Of a stretch of 64,000 bases of DNA, positions 46,291-58,565 are shown piece by piece. The position numbers and the translations under genes are program-made. The notes under the pieces are model-generated. The model had not been told where the DNA came from and did no database searches. It saw nothing but the letters and a program-made list of their open reading frames with translations. Position 1 is the stretch's first letter, and each line of letters starts with the position of its first letter. The stretch lies in NCBI GenBank assembly GCA_000320545.1, contig ADNK01001960.1, forward strand, positions 1-64,000, written 5' to 3'. The stretch is from Bigelowiella natans CCMP2755 (taxonomy: Eukaryota > Cercozoa > Chlorarachniophyceae).

Positions 46291-47722
46291 TTATCATCAT
46301 CACCTTGACAAGGTTATCCCATGCCCCTGTGAGGATGTATCGCTTATTAGCACCGCTCCAGTCCACACTATACACCTCAGCCGTATGCTCCTAACGACGA
46401 GAGGGAAGAAGACGACTGTCAGATATGGGATGACGCAGGGATTTCGGAGCAGGGCTGTTGTTATGTGTGGATTCTCGATCGTTCGCCGCAGTCGTCAGAG
46501 AATGGAAGCACGTACCTTATAGGTCCTTACACGTTTCTTTGATGCCAAATCCAGAAGAGTAACAGAACCTACCATAATACCATTATTCATCAACAATGGC
46601 CATAATTATAATAATAATAATAATCATCATCATCATCATCTCCATGTCACGTCGTTATCACAAGAACAATATAAGCAAACTTCGAGCGCAGTGATTAGAC
46701 TCACACGTACTTTACTCTACTAGCCGTCATCGTCACGATGACAATTTGGCGATGATAATTATCGGATTATATTACCGTCACCACATACGTAAACCAGGTG
46801 GTTCTCACTAGTTTGCGACCAGGCAGAATCATAGCAGCTGCGAGGAAGAGAGAGAGAGGGGGGGGGGGGGGGGGGGGTAGGAAGACAAAGATTAAAGGGG
46901 GAAATAGAGAAGGGGAGAGGTTACTGAAAGCAGAGAAAAGGAGTTTCTAGTCTCAGAAAGAGAAAAATCCTGTTTATGTAGGCGCTGACCCGTCAGACAT
47001 CTCTTCTACGTGCACTTTCGAGAGCGTCTTACTCTTCATGTCCATAATGATCTGTTTTCCATTGCCAACGATCCCTGAATTACATATTAGAGATACATTT
47101 GCACTATCTTTTAGGACAATTTGCGCATCTTGGGAACATATAAGCATATCATCTACACACACGAAATGTAAATGCGCCCAACAACCTAAGAAGATCAGCG
47201 CAAGCCGCATCTCTATCCATGTGCACGTTATGATATTTCCACACCAAAATCTCGAAGAATTGAACCACTACTACCGAAATGTTGAGAAGTAGACACTGAT
47301 ATCCGGCCAGAATTGAACGGTGACCAAGCCACCTGCGTACAAGCAAAGAGAATCTATCGTCGTCTATCCAGGGCTCAACAGCATATGAAAGGCGACATAA
47401 TATGGTGGCGGTTTACCGAGTAACCCATGAACTCGAGCTGGGTCCTGGCTATCATTGTCTTCAGACAGCGGGAGGAGGAGGAGGAGGAGGAGGAGGAGGA
47501 GGATTCCTATTCTTCTTCCGGACTGGCGAAGTTTCAGTCCTCAAAGAAAAGGAATTCGGATATAAACGTAGCGGTAAAAGCATGGATTTTATGACGAATT
47601 ATCCACTTTTTCTATGTCGTAGTGTATATGTATACAGGAAATCGCTTCTGAGGCTTCATAGCCTTCGTACTGAATCTGCACTCACCGAATTCGGAATTTA
47701 TTTGATCGTTGGGCCTCGACAT
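43021..47722 (-). CDS. PEX7: peroxin-7 (PTS2 receptor, WD40 protein)
   Basis: PEX7 is the cytosolic WD40 receptor that brings PTS2 proteins to the peroxisome. Start ATG 47722 (exon to about 47686), then 47417-47448, 47275-47332, about 46990-47075, and six or more further exons to a stop at 43021. In-order matches: QLEFMGYSVAWSPFNSGRIS, STSQHFGIVGNGKQ (the diagnostic PEX7 N-terminal blade), YDSAWSQTSENHLVYVCGDG, VYSVDWSGANKRYILTGAWD, WSPHEPELFASTSGDCTLKI, DWNKYDKHIIATGSVDKTIK, IKWSPHKPDVLASASYDMSL, and the C-terminal RFDHHTEFVLGVDF plus VATCSWDETVTVFDI. This is a full set of blades with no visible loss. Introns are filled with TA, CA, ATG and ATC runs. It is divergent from the phosphatase gene 0.3-0.7 kb away. 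Confidence 0.93.
44836..44901. repeat. (CA)n(TA)n microsatellite in PEX7 intron
   Basis: Compound dinucleotide repeat between PEX7 exons. Confidence 0.95.
45374..45414. repeat. (TA)n microsatellite in PEX7 intron
   Basis: Uninterrupted TA run. Confidence 0.95.
45914..46292. repeat. (ATG)n and (ATC)n microsatellites in PEX7 intron
   Basis: ATG runs at about 45915-45962 and an ATC run at about 46262-46291, with pyrimidine-rich sequence between. Confidence 0.9.
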
Positions 47723-48060
47723 CTAGCGGCTCGGTCGTAGGTCAAATTCCGCTTGAAAAATTTCCTAAAATAATTCACATCGCAACAATAATTTAGTGTT
47801 AACTGCTCCTCGAAACTCGTTGTCGACGGGGTGCCCCCCCCCGTGGATGTACAGGTCCTGTGTTAGCGCGAGAGGGAGGAAATAGCCAGATAAAGTATAT
47901 CGTAGTCATATGCGTGTTTATTTGATATTGGTATCATCCGTCCCTTAGAAGGAGAGCGAGAACTCGCAAGACGCTCTTGCCTGGCTGCGCATACGTCGCC
48001 CTATCCGTACTGCTTTCGCTCCTTACGGTAGCAGCATTTCTGCGAGGACAAGAGAAGGAG
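47723..48060. promoter_or_regulatory. shared region between PEX7 and phosphatase gene
   Basis: 338 bp between the PEX7 ATG and the upstream candidate ATG of the plus-strand gene (680 bp if the ATG at 48403 is used). Presumed bidirectional promoter. Confidence 0.4.
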
Positions 48061-50892
48061 ATGGCACATTTTCGCATAGAACGATGTGCAAGACAAGGAC
48101 TTCTTTGTTCACGACCCATCCTGAGGCCTCCTCTTCGAAGATCGTCGCTACCCTTTAACTCCAGGTTCAGAAGATCCATCCCGCTTGCTTCGCCATGCGA
48201 AAATTTTACACTGAAATCAGAAAATTCAGCATGCGCCATCATTCATGTTAACCTTATTATTTGTAGGGGCACTACGTCTTTCGCAAGACTGCGGCGTTTG
48301 AGAGGCCATTTCGATACGAAGGGCATGATGGGTGGGGGTCATCATAGAAATTTATCGGCTCCTTCCAGTTGCATCGAAGCCACAAGAAATGAGGACGCTC
48401 AAATGAGTGATGTTCTCATGATAGTCAAGAAAGCATGTGATTCCCTCTCGCCACTGGTCGGTCGATTCATGCAGTAAGATAATGGCTAGTATCTTCTCCT
48501 TCACCTCACTCAACTCTTCCATTCACATACACACACACAGGTTCGATGCATTTACGACAAGCAAAGCTCGGAGGATTTATCGACTCAAAAGGCTGATCTC
48601 AGCTACTTCACCATAGCAGATGGCCTGGTTGTTTGCTGGATGCATGATGGGTTATCATCATATTATGGCACTGATGCACCGCACTACTATCCTCCTCCCA
48701 GGTTCAGGAACTCATACTAAGATACCTATTTAAGACCGTCAAATTCAAGGTGAGGCGTGTGGGTACTACGTGCGCATGATCTCCGTTTGATGGTGGCATC
48801 GGATTCTTTCTCTGTTCGCATAGGCTGTGGTTGCTGAGGAAGACGTCGCAGTGGATCTGCAGAAGCAACCATTCTCTGTTGGCCAGTTCAAAATCCCAGA
48901 GAATTCGGAGATTGCAACTGGAATCCAGAAGGCATGTGCCGCATTAGAGTCTTACTCAAAAGGTTATCATCGCCGTGATTGTTGCATGTTGATCTGTGGT
49001 GCTAATGTTGATACTGCTGCTAAAGTGTGCATATGGTTACTTACACATCACCAACATCGTCGCATCATCGAAGCCAATAAGCGTCACCTCCCCTTCCTAC
49101 ATCCCTATCTTTGGCAGAGCTGGAGATGCTGGACAAGGGGGGAACCAATGGAGTTCTAGGTGATCGTGTTATCGAACAACTGCTGCCGCCGCAGTGCGTG
49201 CGGATCCTGTTTTTTTCTCTTCAGACAACAGAAAATTTGCACGCATCCATGCACAACTTTTGAAGAAACCTAACCATCTTTTCTCTGCTTGCTTCATCAA
49301 ATCCTTGTGATTTCCCTTTTCTTATCATTGGTGTCATCGTCATCGTCGTCATCGTCATCATCTTTGCCAGCGAAATCGACTCTTTTCCTGGATCCGATCG
49401 ATGGTACAAAGGAATTCGTGCAGAAGAAGTAAGTACGTACTTACGTCCTCCGCATGTGTATTCAGCCATGCATAAGCCAACAGATGTTATGCGCTCGGTC
49501 AATATGGAGATCATGATGGGTGGTGGTGGGTTTGCAGAACACACACATGCATCGTCCCAACTCGTATGACAAATCACAGCTGGTGCTTGCTGCTGCTCGT
49601 GAGATCGAGATGCTTATGATAGATGATAATGATGATGACTTGTTATTATTGTTGTTATCATTACTATTTTATTATTCTGAACCTTATGGCAATTATTCAA
49701 GAGGGGAATGCTGCACAATATGCATCGGTTTTTCCCGCGACGGAAAAGCGGACGCAGGGCTCGTTTATCGCCCCATCCCTCCTACCACCACTTGGGCGGC
49801 TGGTACTACTTGTAACAAGTTGCAGTAGCATATACTGCTGCAATTTTGTTTTCATCTAACATATATATCATCTGATGCTATCGTCGTCGTTATGGTGCTC
49901 ATCATCATGTTATAATGAAGGCTGCAGCAGGGAAGGATTCTTCACGTCGGAGCTAGCAGAAATTGTGGACAAGCAGCATGACGGGGATGATGATGATGGA
50001 GATTGTGGTGGCAGGACAAACACGACGACAACAACAATGAAGAAGAAGAAACCGACGTTCCTAACTCCTCAGCGTGTCAGTGACTTTCTTGCAAAGGTGG
50101 TGATGATAATGATGATCATGATGATGACGATGACGACGGAGCAATGATGATGTGCTGCCACTGCTGCTGCCGCCGCTGCTGTCATAAACACTGATGACTC
50201 AAGACGACCGAGCAAGCGAAGACAACGTTTCGTTCAGAGCACATGTCGATCATACGTGTGTGTTATAACAGGTAATAGACGAAATGGAGGGGCGCAAAAT
50301 TTCAGTTGGCGGGTACACCGATCGCGTAAATCTACTCGCATGGAAACACGCATGACGCACGCTCCCTCCTCCCCCCCCTCCCCCCCTCCGTGACAATTGA
50401 CACACGATATGCAGGTGTGGAAATAAAGCATTATTGTTGCTCGAGCATCGAGATCACTGGTAGGTCAACCATCGCATTTCTCGAGAGAGGGTGCCTATGC
50501 GTGTCTTATGATACGTCCGGCCTTGTACGCAGAGGGCTAGTATTTGCTTGTACTAGATTGATTTTAGGAGATGATAGTTATACGCACACAACATACTAGT
50601 TGATATGGATATAGATGGGTTATATAAGGCCACATCCTGCCGTAGTTATTCTGAACGCCGTTAAGAACAATTAGTACTACTACTACTACTACTACTACTA
50701 GTAGTAGTAGTAGGAGTATTCTAGTAGTAGCCTTCTCAGCATCGTTTCCCCAAAGTGGCAGCACAGCTTGCCTAATTCATTAATTGATCACTCTGTTTCT
50801 TCTTCTTCTTCTTCTTCATAATCCACCAGGTATATCCTGGATCGGGGACTATCACGATGGGATACGTGTGCCGCCCAGGCAGTGCTGGAGGT

Positions 50893-50924
<32 letters not shown>

Positions 50925-51987
50925 TAGTAATAGCAGTACCTTAAAGAACCTGATAGCGAATGTACTCCATTCTATTCTGGGCGGTATGTTCTACCTCCTC
51001 CTCTCCCTCCTCTACGATCACAATGGCAAGCGATGATGATGACGATAACATTGCCAGGCTCAGGGGGGGCGCATGACGAAGCTCACATCTTTCTGTCCAA
51101 CGAGCCTGAGCGCTGCTGATGACGGCGACACCAAGGATGATGATGCTGTAGAAGCAGAAAAGTAAGTCTCCTTCAATCCCCACCATCACGCACGTGCCCG
51201 CCGCTGCGCTCCTTACAGTAGAGGGATGGTTATAGTGGGGCGGGGAGGCAAGAGAAATCACTGCTACGAGTCTAGTATGTGAATTTGGCATCGAATCTCC
51301 CTTTCCGCCGCACTGTCCTTTCTCCTTAATCCCATCTCCTTCGTCTGCCTGATTGCAAATCCCCCATAACAGCTACATATATGAGAAGACCGATGTGAAT
51401 CTAGACTGGAACCCTGAGGTGGTAGTCTTAGTAGTAGTTGTTGTTGTAGTAGTGTGTGGCAGCAGTCGCGAGTATTAGTGGTGGGAGAGATAATAGTAAC
51501 GTTAATGTATACATATTGAAGCAGATCGATAGCGATAGTTCACACGCTCATATGATCAAAGTTGTCCATTATTATCATTATCATTACTATTATTTATTTA
51601 TTTTATTTACTTTTTTCCCGGATTTCCCTCCCTCATCGTGAATATACGGCAAACAGGTCGAATTAACGCGCTATAATGCTCGCGGCGAGTTCCAAGCCGG
51701 TAATACATAGAAAACGAGTACTCGTGGATATAGGAACTCTGCCTGGATGTATATACTCACAATTTACATCGTTATTTTGCCGTGATAGAGATTGGAAATA
51801 GAGCTGCAGATAGGCACCGGCTCCTTCCTTACTCGAATGTGTGTGGAATCGTCGCCCACCCAAGGATAACACAGTACAGCCTTTGCTAGAAAAGTTCATT
51901 CTGTGGACGTAACCGATTTTATGCTGTGCACAATAAATGAATTTATTTTGGTTTATTACTGTACGTGTATCCCCCCCCCCCCGCTCT

Positions 51988-52030
<43 letters not shown>

Positions 52031-52210
52031 ATATTAGTGCATATGTGTGTGTGTGTGTGTGTGTGTGTGTTCCTGATGAATCTCAATGCTGGCTCTATTC
52101 TGTCTTCTTTTCTTCTATTGTGCATCGTCATCACGTAAAGGGAAAGCTGGGAGAAGATGGTCGATGTTCTAAAGCGTGTATCCGCAGCTGTTAGTCCTAA
52201 ATTTACATGA
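48061..52210 (+). CDS. 3'(2'),5'-bisphosphate nucleotidase / inositol phosphatase (CysQ/BPNT/SAL1-like) family
   Basis: Mg-dependent, Li-sensitive phosphatases of the FIG/IMPase fold that hydrolyse PAP/PAPS or inositol phosphates. Segments in order: VLMIVKKACDSLSPLVGRFM, DKQSSEDLSTQKADLSYFT (TQKAD), VQELILRYLFKTVKFK, VVAEEDVAVDL (EE-D metal motif), ELEMLDKGGTNGVLGDRVIE, STLFLDPIDGTKEFVQK (signature DPxDGT), ECCTICIGFSRDGKADAGL, LSRWDTCAAQAVLE (second signature WDxxA), YIYEKTDVNLDW, VELTRYNARGEF, and final exon SWEKMVDVLKRVSAAVSPKF ending at 52208-52210. ATG 48061 gives an Arg/Ser-rich extension (about 110 residues) that could be an organelle-targeting peptide; ATG 48403 is the conserved start. 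Several internal exon borders are approximate. Substrate not decided by sequence. Confidence 0.82.
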
Positions 52211-52964
52211 AATCATTCAGCGCTCCTACTCACAACATGCGTAGCATGTGTGTGTGTGTTTGTGTGTGTGCGTGTGTGTGCGTGTGTGTGGATTAGTGTG
52301 TGCTTGTTTCACATCACTCACAAAGTGTGTACATGGGAAAATGTAGCTCTTTTAAGTACAAGTATTCGACTGCTACGTGTCCGTATCAGGAGGGATTTCA
52401 AGAGTGCTTTTGCTGTTTTTTGCATTTAGCAATTGTCTATCGCAAATGGTGTTATGCTTAGCAAATAGACACGATCAAAGAAGCACTGGCAGCGTTGAAT
52501 GGCGATCGTTTGTGTGTACACATCTAAAACATGTACGAAGCATGGAGCTGCAATCTAGCCACTAAAGCGCACCTTGAAAATTCAATGCACAGCTGGACAG
52601 CATCACAAATAATAACGGGATGTGCTATGATTGTGCAAGCGCAAGTCCACAATGCAACGTTGAGGCTAAACAGTATGAGTTGCTGGGATGAGGCGCATAA
52701 ATGCATGACTGATTGTATGCTCACTTGCATCATTGTTAAGCAATGAATTTGCTTGTGAACCTCCAGTTGTAAATTTAACATGTTTGCGATCATGGAGCGT
52801 CAGCCTCTCTAGGTGCAACAACTGACTGAACGAATATCATGCATTTTATGCAGGACGCGACTCCTAATTTACATATATCGATTATTTCATCATTACGATG
52901 ATAAAATCAACCTCATTAATGACTTGTGATCTAGTCGTTCTATGAGCAAAAAGGCTTCTAAATC
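52211..52964. other. convergent gap, TGCATG-type texture, no supported gene
   Basis: Starts with GT-rich sequence, then mixed words with TGCAT. Sits tail-to-tail between the phosphatase and the PITH-ankyrin gene. Confidence 0.5.
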
Positions 52965-53383
52965 TCATATTGCAGCTTTCTCATCGACGTCGCGACTACT
53001 GGCATACGGTCTATCAATTCTCATGCGATCTTGGTTATTCTCTGGAAGTCCTAGCACTGCTTTCACGACCGCACAGTGCAGCATCTCTATTGTTCCAACA
53101 TCTCTCTGAAGCTTAGACATCAAGTGGCCGCCCTGCACATGGTATCACAGAGATAGATGAGTCATTCGTGCACACATTGCACCTCGTACTGATTGCGGAG
53201 CATTCATCAATGGGATGGGAGCTACTTCTATCGATCAATGCGCATACATACCATGGCGCGCTTCAAAAAACTCCCCTTCTCTTTGGCCTGTATGGAGCTC
53301 TTCGCCGCACAATCCAGAGGCATCTCGCCGTACGCATTCCTTTTGTTGGAAAATGTGGTGGTGACGAACGAGACAATGGAAGA

Positions 53384-53427
<44 letters not shown>

Positions 53428-55700
53428 CATATATGCATACATGCACTGATTTGTACAAGAGTCTGAGAGTTTGTAGCAGGGGGTAAATCAAAAGTATCTT
53501 CAATGGAAATAAGCGAGAAGAGACTGTTGTTAAGTGGGCTACTACCGTACAAAGCAGTCGGCCCCACAGGCGACAAGGCTTCGAACGCTGCCTAGTGTTC
53601 CCTGCAGCGCTGCAATTTCAAGCGCCGTTTGCATCCCATATGCAGCATACATCTTTGCATTGATATCAGTGCCATAGCTCGTGAGCAGAGTGATCGTGTG
53701 GTCAATTCTCGCGTAAGAGGAAGAGGATGAACCTGCCGCGCACCAATGGAGTGCTGTAGCACCTTGGTTAGAGCGCAGATTTTGCTTTGCGCTGCAGTCG
53801 CCGATGAGATATTGCACCGTCGCACTGTCTGCGTTATGGGCGGCAGTGTGGAGAAGGGACATGCCTCGAAAGCAACGGCAATTGGCCCACTGAGGCTCGT
53901 TGGAGGTAAATTCAAGAAAACGTTTCCTCAGTGATTTTTTGCTTCTGCCCCCTCCTTTGCCGCCGCCCTCCTCCTCCTTCTCTTCCCCCACAGCAGGTCT
54001 ATCATCGGTATCATCATCCTGGCCGCTGTTGTTATACATTGATATGCTGTTGTCCATGGCGTCATTAAATGAGCCAAGCAGCTCATGCAGCATCTACCGC
54101 CGACAAAAAGCACGGACATATAGCACAAAAGAAGAGAAAGAAGAGGATCTTCGTTAATGGGTTGATTTTGTTGCGCTTCGAACAATAATGCATGATACGT
54201 CTCTACATGAAACGACTTCTATTTGTAAGATGCGTCTGTGTGTTGGTCCTGTCCATTTTTGCCTGTAAAATCATTAGCAGAAAGAGTACCTGCACAAAGT
54301 CTCTCGTGTCACGCATCCTAGGCCTATTCATTTCTATATTTGATTCATCCACACAGACATCCATAAACAGACACGAATTCATTGATATTATAACCTCGCC
54401 CTCATCATCATAATTGCCATCTTTTCATCATTTTCCGTACCATCCTCTTACCGAAGTGTTCGAGTAGAGCTTCCACGTCTGAGCCGTGAGAGTTGAGCGT
54501 GGCGAAATCCACTCTCTGCCCTTGCTCTACGTCCTTCAAAGTCAACGTCTGCTGATTGTGAATCTCACAAAATTGCCTGGACCTTTGAGTCGGTTCTGAT
54601 TCCTTAGAGAGAGAGCATAGCAGGATAGCAGCACCAGCATGAGCACATTTTCAGTTGCAGCTTTAGCTTGCAATCATCACACGATGAAGTCCAGCTATCA
54701 TGCCGTGTTGAGTTGTGGCATATTTTCGAGCATAAAATACATCGATGTAATTACCACATATCCAACAACATCACCAATGTTGTCATAAAAAAATTATTGT
54801 AATGGCAGCATAGCTACCGTCCCATTAAGTGCCAGAAAGTCAATTCTCGTCGCTGCGCCTTCGTCCTCCCCCCTTTCTTCTGCATATTTTTCGGCAAAGT
54901 TTCCAGGGAACCGCATCGTGATGCTGAGCACCTTTTTAAATTTAGCTCTCCGTCTTCCCTTGGTCAGATCGAGATTGAGAAATAGAGGTTCGCTCTGAGG
55001 TCTGGATTGCACAGCCCCCCCCCTACTTGTCTTCTTCTTCTCGCTCGGGTGTTCAAAATGATGATGGGCTTGGGGCATTACTTCCTCCGCCGTTTCGAAA
55101 TCAATGTCATCGTGGTTCACCCAGATTTGCACGCTATGAGGCATGCTTAGCGCGGAAGCGCCTTGAATTGACAAAGAGGTCAGGTTGACCTAGATAGATG
55201 TAAGGCGGGGTGTGTGTCAGCCAAATGATATTCTAGGATATTGTGAGATGGCTACAGCTTGACTTCGAACGTTAGTGACTCAGCAGGTTACCTCTACTCG
55301 GAATGGAATGTGAATGATGAGGTCGCCGTCTCCTTCGTTCGAACAGATAAACTGAAAAATCGGTCATAGATGAGGTCTTTGTCTCCTTCGTTTGAACAGA
55401 TGAACTGAAAAATCGGTCATTCTGGTGGAGCGACGCTCAAATGGTGGAAGGAGAAAAATCAGTACTTTTGAATCGCTTTCTGGATGCTCCTTAATACAAG
55501 CGTTCGGACAAGACCCCTTTACATTCTTTCCGGTCACTGAAATGCGTGCGCGATGACATCCATCAATCACGAGGGCACGAGAAAATTTACTTGAAGTAGG
55601 CACCCCAAGCCCTAGCAATGTGTTTACCTTGTTCTATGTCTATGAATTCGAACAACCCTGATGATTTGGAAAGATCCACATTCCCTACCGTCAGTTTCAT
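52965..55700 (-). CDS. PITH-domain / ankyrin-repeat fusion protein
   Basis: PITH domains (TXNL1/PITHD1 type) bind the proteasome. Exons: 55628-55700 (MKLTVGNVDLSKSSGLFEFI), 55466-55536, 55292-55351 (FICSNEGDGDLIIHIPFRVE), about 54825-55190 (LTSLSIQGASALSM, VQIWVNHDDIDFETAEEVMP, ATRIDFLALNGT), about 54452-54602 (NQQTLTLKDVEQGQRVDF), possibly 54285-54325, then 53545-54093 with an acidic/Gly-rich linker and ankyrin repeats (GMSLLHTAAHNADSATVQYL, GATALHWCAA, QTALEIAALQGTLGSVRSLV), a further repeat (GEMPLDCAAKSS, about 53275-53335) and a tail to stop 52965. The PITH part is complete. The join between 54452 and 54093 is phase-uncertain, so two adjacent genes cannot be excluded. Confidence 0.66.
55319..55425. 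repeat. 53-bp imperfect tandem duplication of an exon start and its acceptor
   Basis: The sequence around GTCTCCTTCGTT is repeated with a 53-bp offset (55328 and 55381). It duplicates the splice acceptor and first codons of the PITH exon 55292-55351. Confidence 0.88.
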
Positions 55701-56427
55701 ATCATCCTGATGTCTCACGTCAGGCAAGAATATCGTTGGGTCATCCACATGTATCATGTTCCCTCCCCCCCCTCTCCCCAGATTCGGTCAGACGACACGA
55801 AGCAGGGGAAAATCTGAAAATAGCCTCATTTAGATCAAAATATCAGGGCAAAATATCTAACACAATTTTATACAAAAATCACAACTGCCAGTTTTCATAG
55901 CAAGCCATACTCATATACTCATGCACAACAGAGCAGGCTGCAAAAAAAATGCTTCCTTCCTCCCATTCTTGGGCAAAACGTAAGCTATAAGGTGACTGCG
56001 ACAAGGAATAATGAATATGCAATCTGGCGATGCCCGAAGAAAATGATTGATGACAGATGATGCTCGTTTACAAAATTGCCTGTGATTGCCTCCGAATTTA
56101 TGAGTGCGACAACACAAATTCGATATCGCAAACTGTCTGAATAGTGCACCACGTGCCCTACCACAAGAACAAGCACCCCAGTCCAACCCACCGATACATT
56201 TCACGCACAGGGGGACGGTTTTGCTGCAGTTTTTGGCAACGGTAATAAACAAGCTAGGTCATGCAATCTTACGCTTGCTTCATCACCATTATCGTATCAG
56301 TTAGTACTACTCACTACAGTACCAGTGGAGACCTGATAGACCATTTGCTCAGGAAAGTAGGTGCTAATTTGATTGTGTTTGCAGTTGCAACGACGTCTTG
56401 ATCGGTATCCATAGTCTTCCCCGCCTC
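55701..56427. promoter_or_regulatory. shared region of the PITH-ankyrin / NmrA-like divergent pair
   Basis: 727 bp between start codons; no supported gene inside. Confidence 0.4.
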
Positions 56428-58238
56428 ATGGGGTGCTCAGCAAGCGCCTCATCACCAAGCTTCAGGACCGAACAAAATGATCCTACAAAAGGGTATTTCT
56501 ACACTAATTTTGAGAGGATGGTGAACCGTCATTATTTTTACAGTACTCAATACATGTATATCAGAGTCCTGGTTACAAATGCGGACACTATGCGGGGGAG
56601 AGCAATTGTTCAGGATCTGCTGGAACGGAGGAACAAAGCGGTTAGGGAAAAGTTGGAGCTGTTAGTAGAATAGAAACGAAGAAGCACATACTGCATTTTC
56701 TCAGAATTTGTTAAAAACTTTTCCCAACGCCTCCTCCTTTTGTTCCCTCTTCATCTTGCTTTCATCCAGCCAATGAATTTTATCAAAGTCAAGGGTTTAG
56801 TGACGGATCCCTTTACAGATGAGGTAATACACGCAGAAACAGCCAAAGCAGCAGGAGGAGAACACGTTTTATCACGTAATGAGGTTTTGAGAAGGCCAGC
56901 AGCACACTGTGAACATGTCACCATCGTTTGATAAGTTGCATCATGATCACTCTCTTAAGGCACAAGATCTAGCAGACATAGGATGTATGGTCCTGAAAGG
57001 TGGTTCGAACTGCCAGAATGCAGATGATGATGATGATGGTGATGATCATGATGATGATGATTACAAAAGTTCGTATCCTGTTGGGTGAAGATGAAGTATA
57101 TAAATATAGCTATAAGATAGATTGTAAATCGGATGATGATGAAGTATGATACGCGAACTTATTTGCTATTTTGGAATGAAGGGTAGATACATTGTCAGCC
57201 GTACCTCTTCTCTTGCTTCTGTACTGCCTGCTGCCTTTGTTTTTGCTGTAGGAAGGATTGATGCCCCATCTAAGCTATGGCTCGCTTTAAAAGATACGAA
57301 GTCTGTGATCTGTGTGCTAGATATCAACGACTCCGTTGACCGAGTATTATCTACACAACTGCATACAGCAACAGCAGCCATTCATGCTATTCGTACATAT
57401 TGTGCAATTATTAGGGATGTGTGTGTGTGTGTCTGTGTGTGTGTGTGTGTTTGTTAAGTATTTTCCCCACTAGCTAAAAAGGAAGAGGAATGCTCTGTTT
57501 CTGCTTCTCTCAGTCTCCGACCCCTTACAGCTTTCGACTCCGCTTTACCTACAGGACGTGGAAAAGACTATCCGTTGCATCAGGGAATTTGCTGGCGTTT
57601 GTCGCAAAATGAAGGTACACAAAGGAGATCGTTCTCTCTGCCATTCTATGTGGTGTGCTTACCCATGCATCATTTGTTGCGTTTGATCATCATTATTGTC
57701 ATTATCATCATCATCATCCTACTACTACTTCGCCTCTAAATCAATAGGTCCAAGATTTCATTCTCTGTTTGAATGACGATGCTGTTCGGTCTTCCGATTC
57801 TCACTGTCTGGAGCTTTTGAAAAAGGTTTAATAAGCACACAGCAAGCTACGACGACATGATATATAATATATATAAATATACATTTATAAACAACCCCCC
57901 TTCATCACCACCATCATCATCCTCATCACTATCACTTCTCCTAAGCATCAGCTGCTAGTCACTGCCTGGAATATTACACGTTCTTGAACCGTCATTGCAA
58001 CAATCTGTCCCTCCTCCTCCTCCTCCTCCTCCTCCTCCTCCTCCTCCTGCTCCTGCTGCTGCTGCTGCTGCTCCCCCCCTCTCTATCTATCTTACACAGC
58101 TTCTCTACTATCGATTCGATTTCGTGAGGGTCATTCGCACGCCAGATTTATGCTATCAAGATCTGCTTCAAGGACTATCATTCAGGGTATAGTTGCCGTA
58201 TCCCCCCCCTCCTCCTCCTCCTCCTCCTCCTCGTCCAT

Positions 58239-58276
<38 letters not shown>

Positions 58277-58532
58277 TCCGATTTTCCTAACGTTTTTGCT
58301 TCGCTTCGTGTATCGTCGTCCTTTGCTGCTGCTTAGACTGAGAGGGGGGAGGCCGTGCTCCAAGGCAAGATGGTTGTAGTAGTTGATAGCATATGTTATC
58401 TCGGGCATCATATTAGGACTAGTAAGGGCAATCGTTGTATGTTGGAAAGGGGAGGGAAGGGGAGGCGGCAAGCCTGCTATATTGTTCTCACCTACTATCT
58501 CTAGTCCATGAATCAATACAGCATTGTCATCA

Positions 58533-58565
<33 letters not shown>

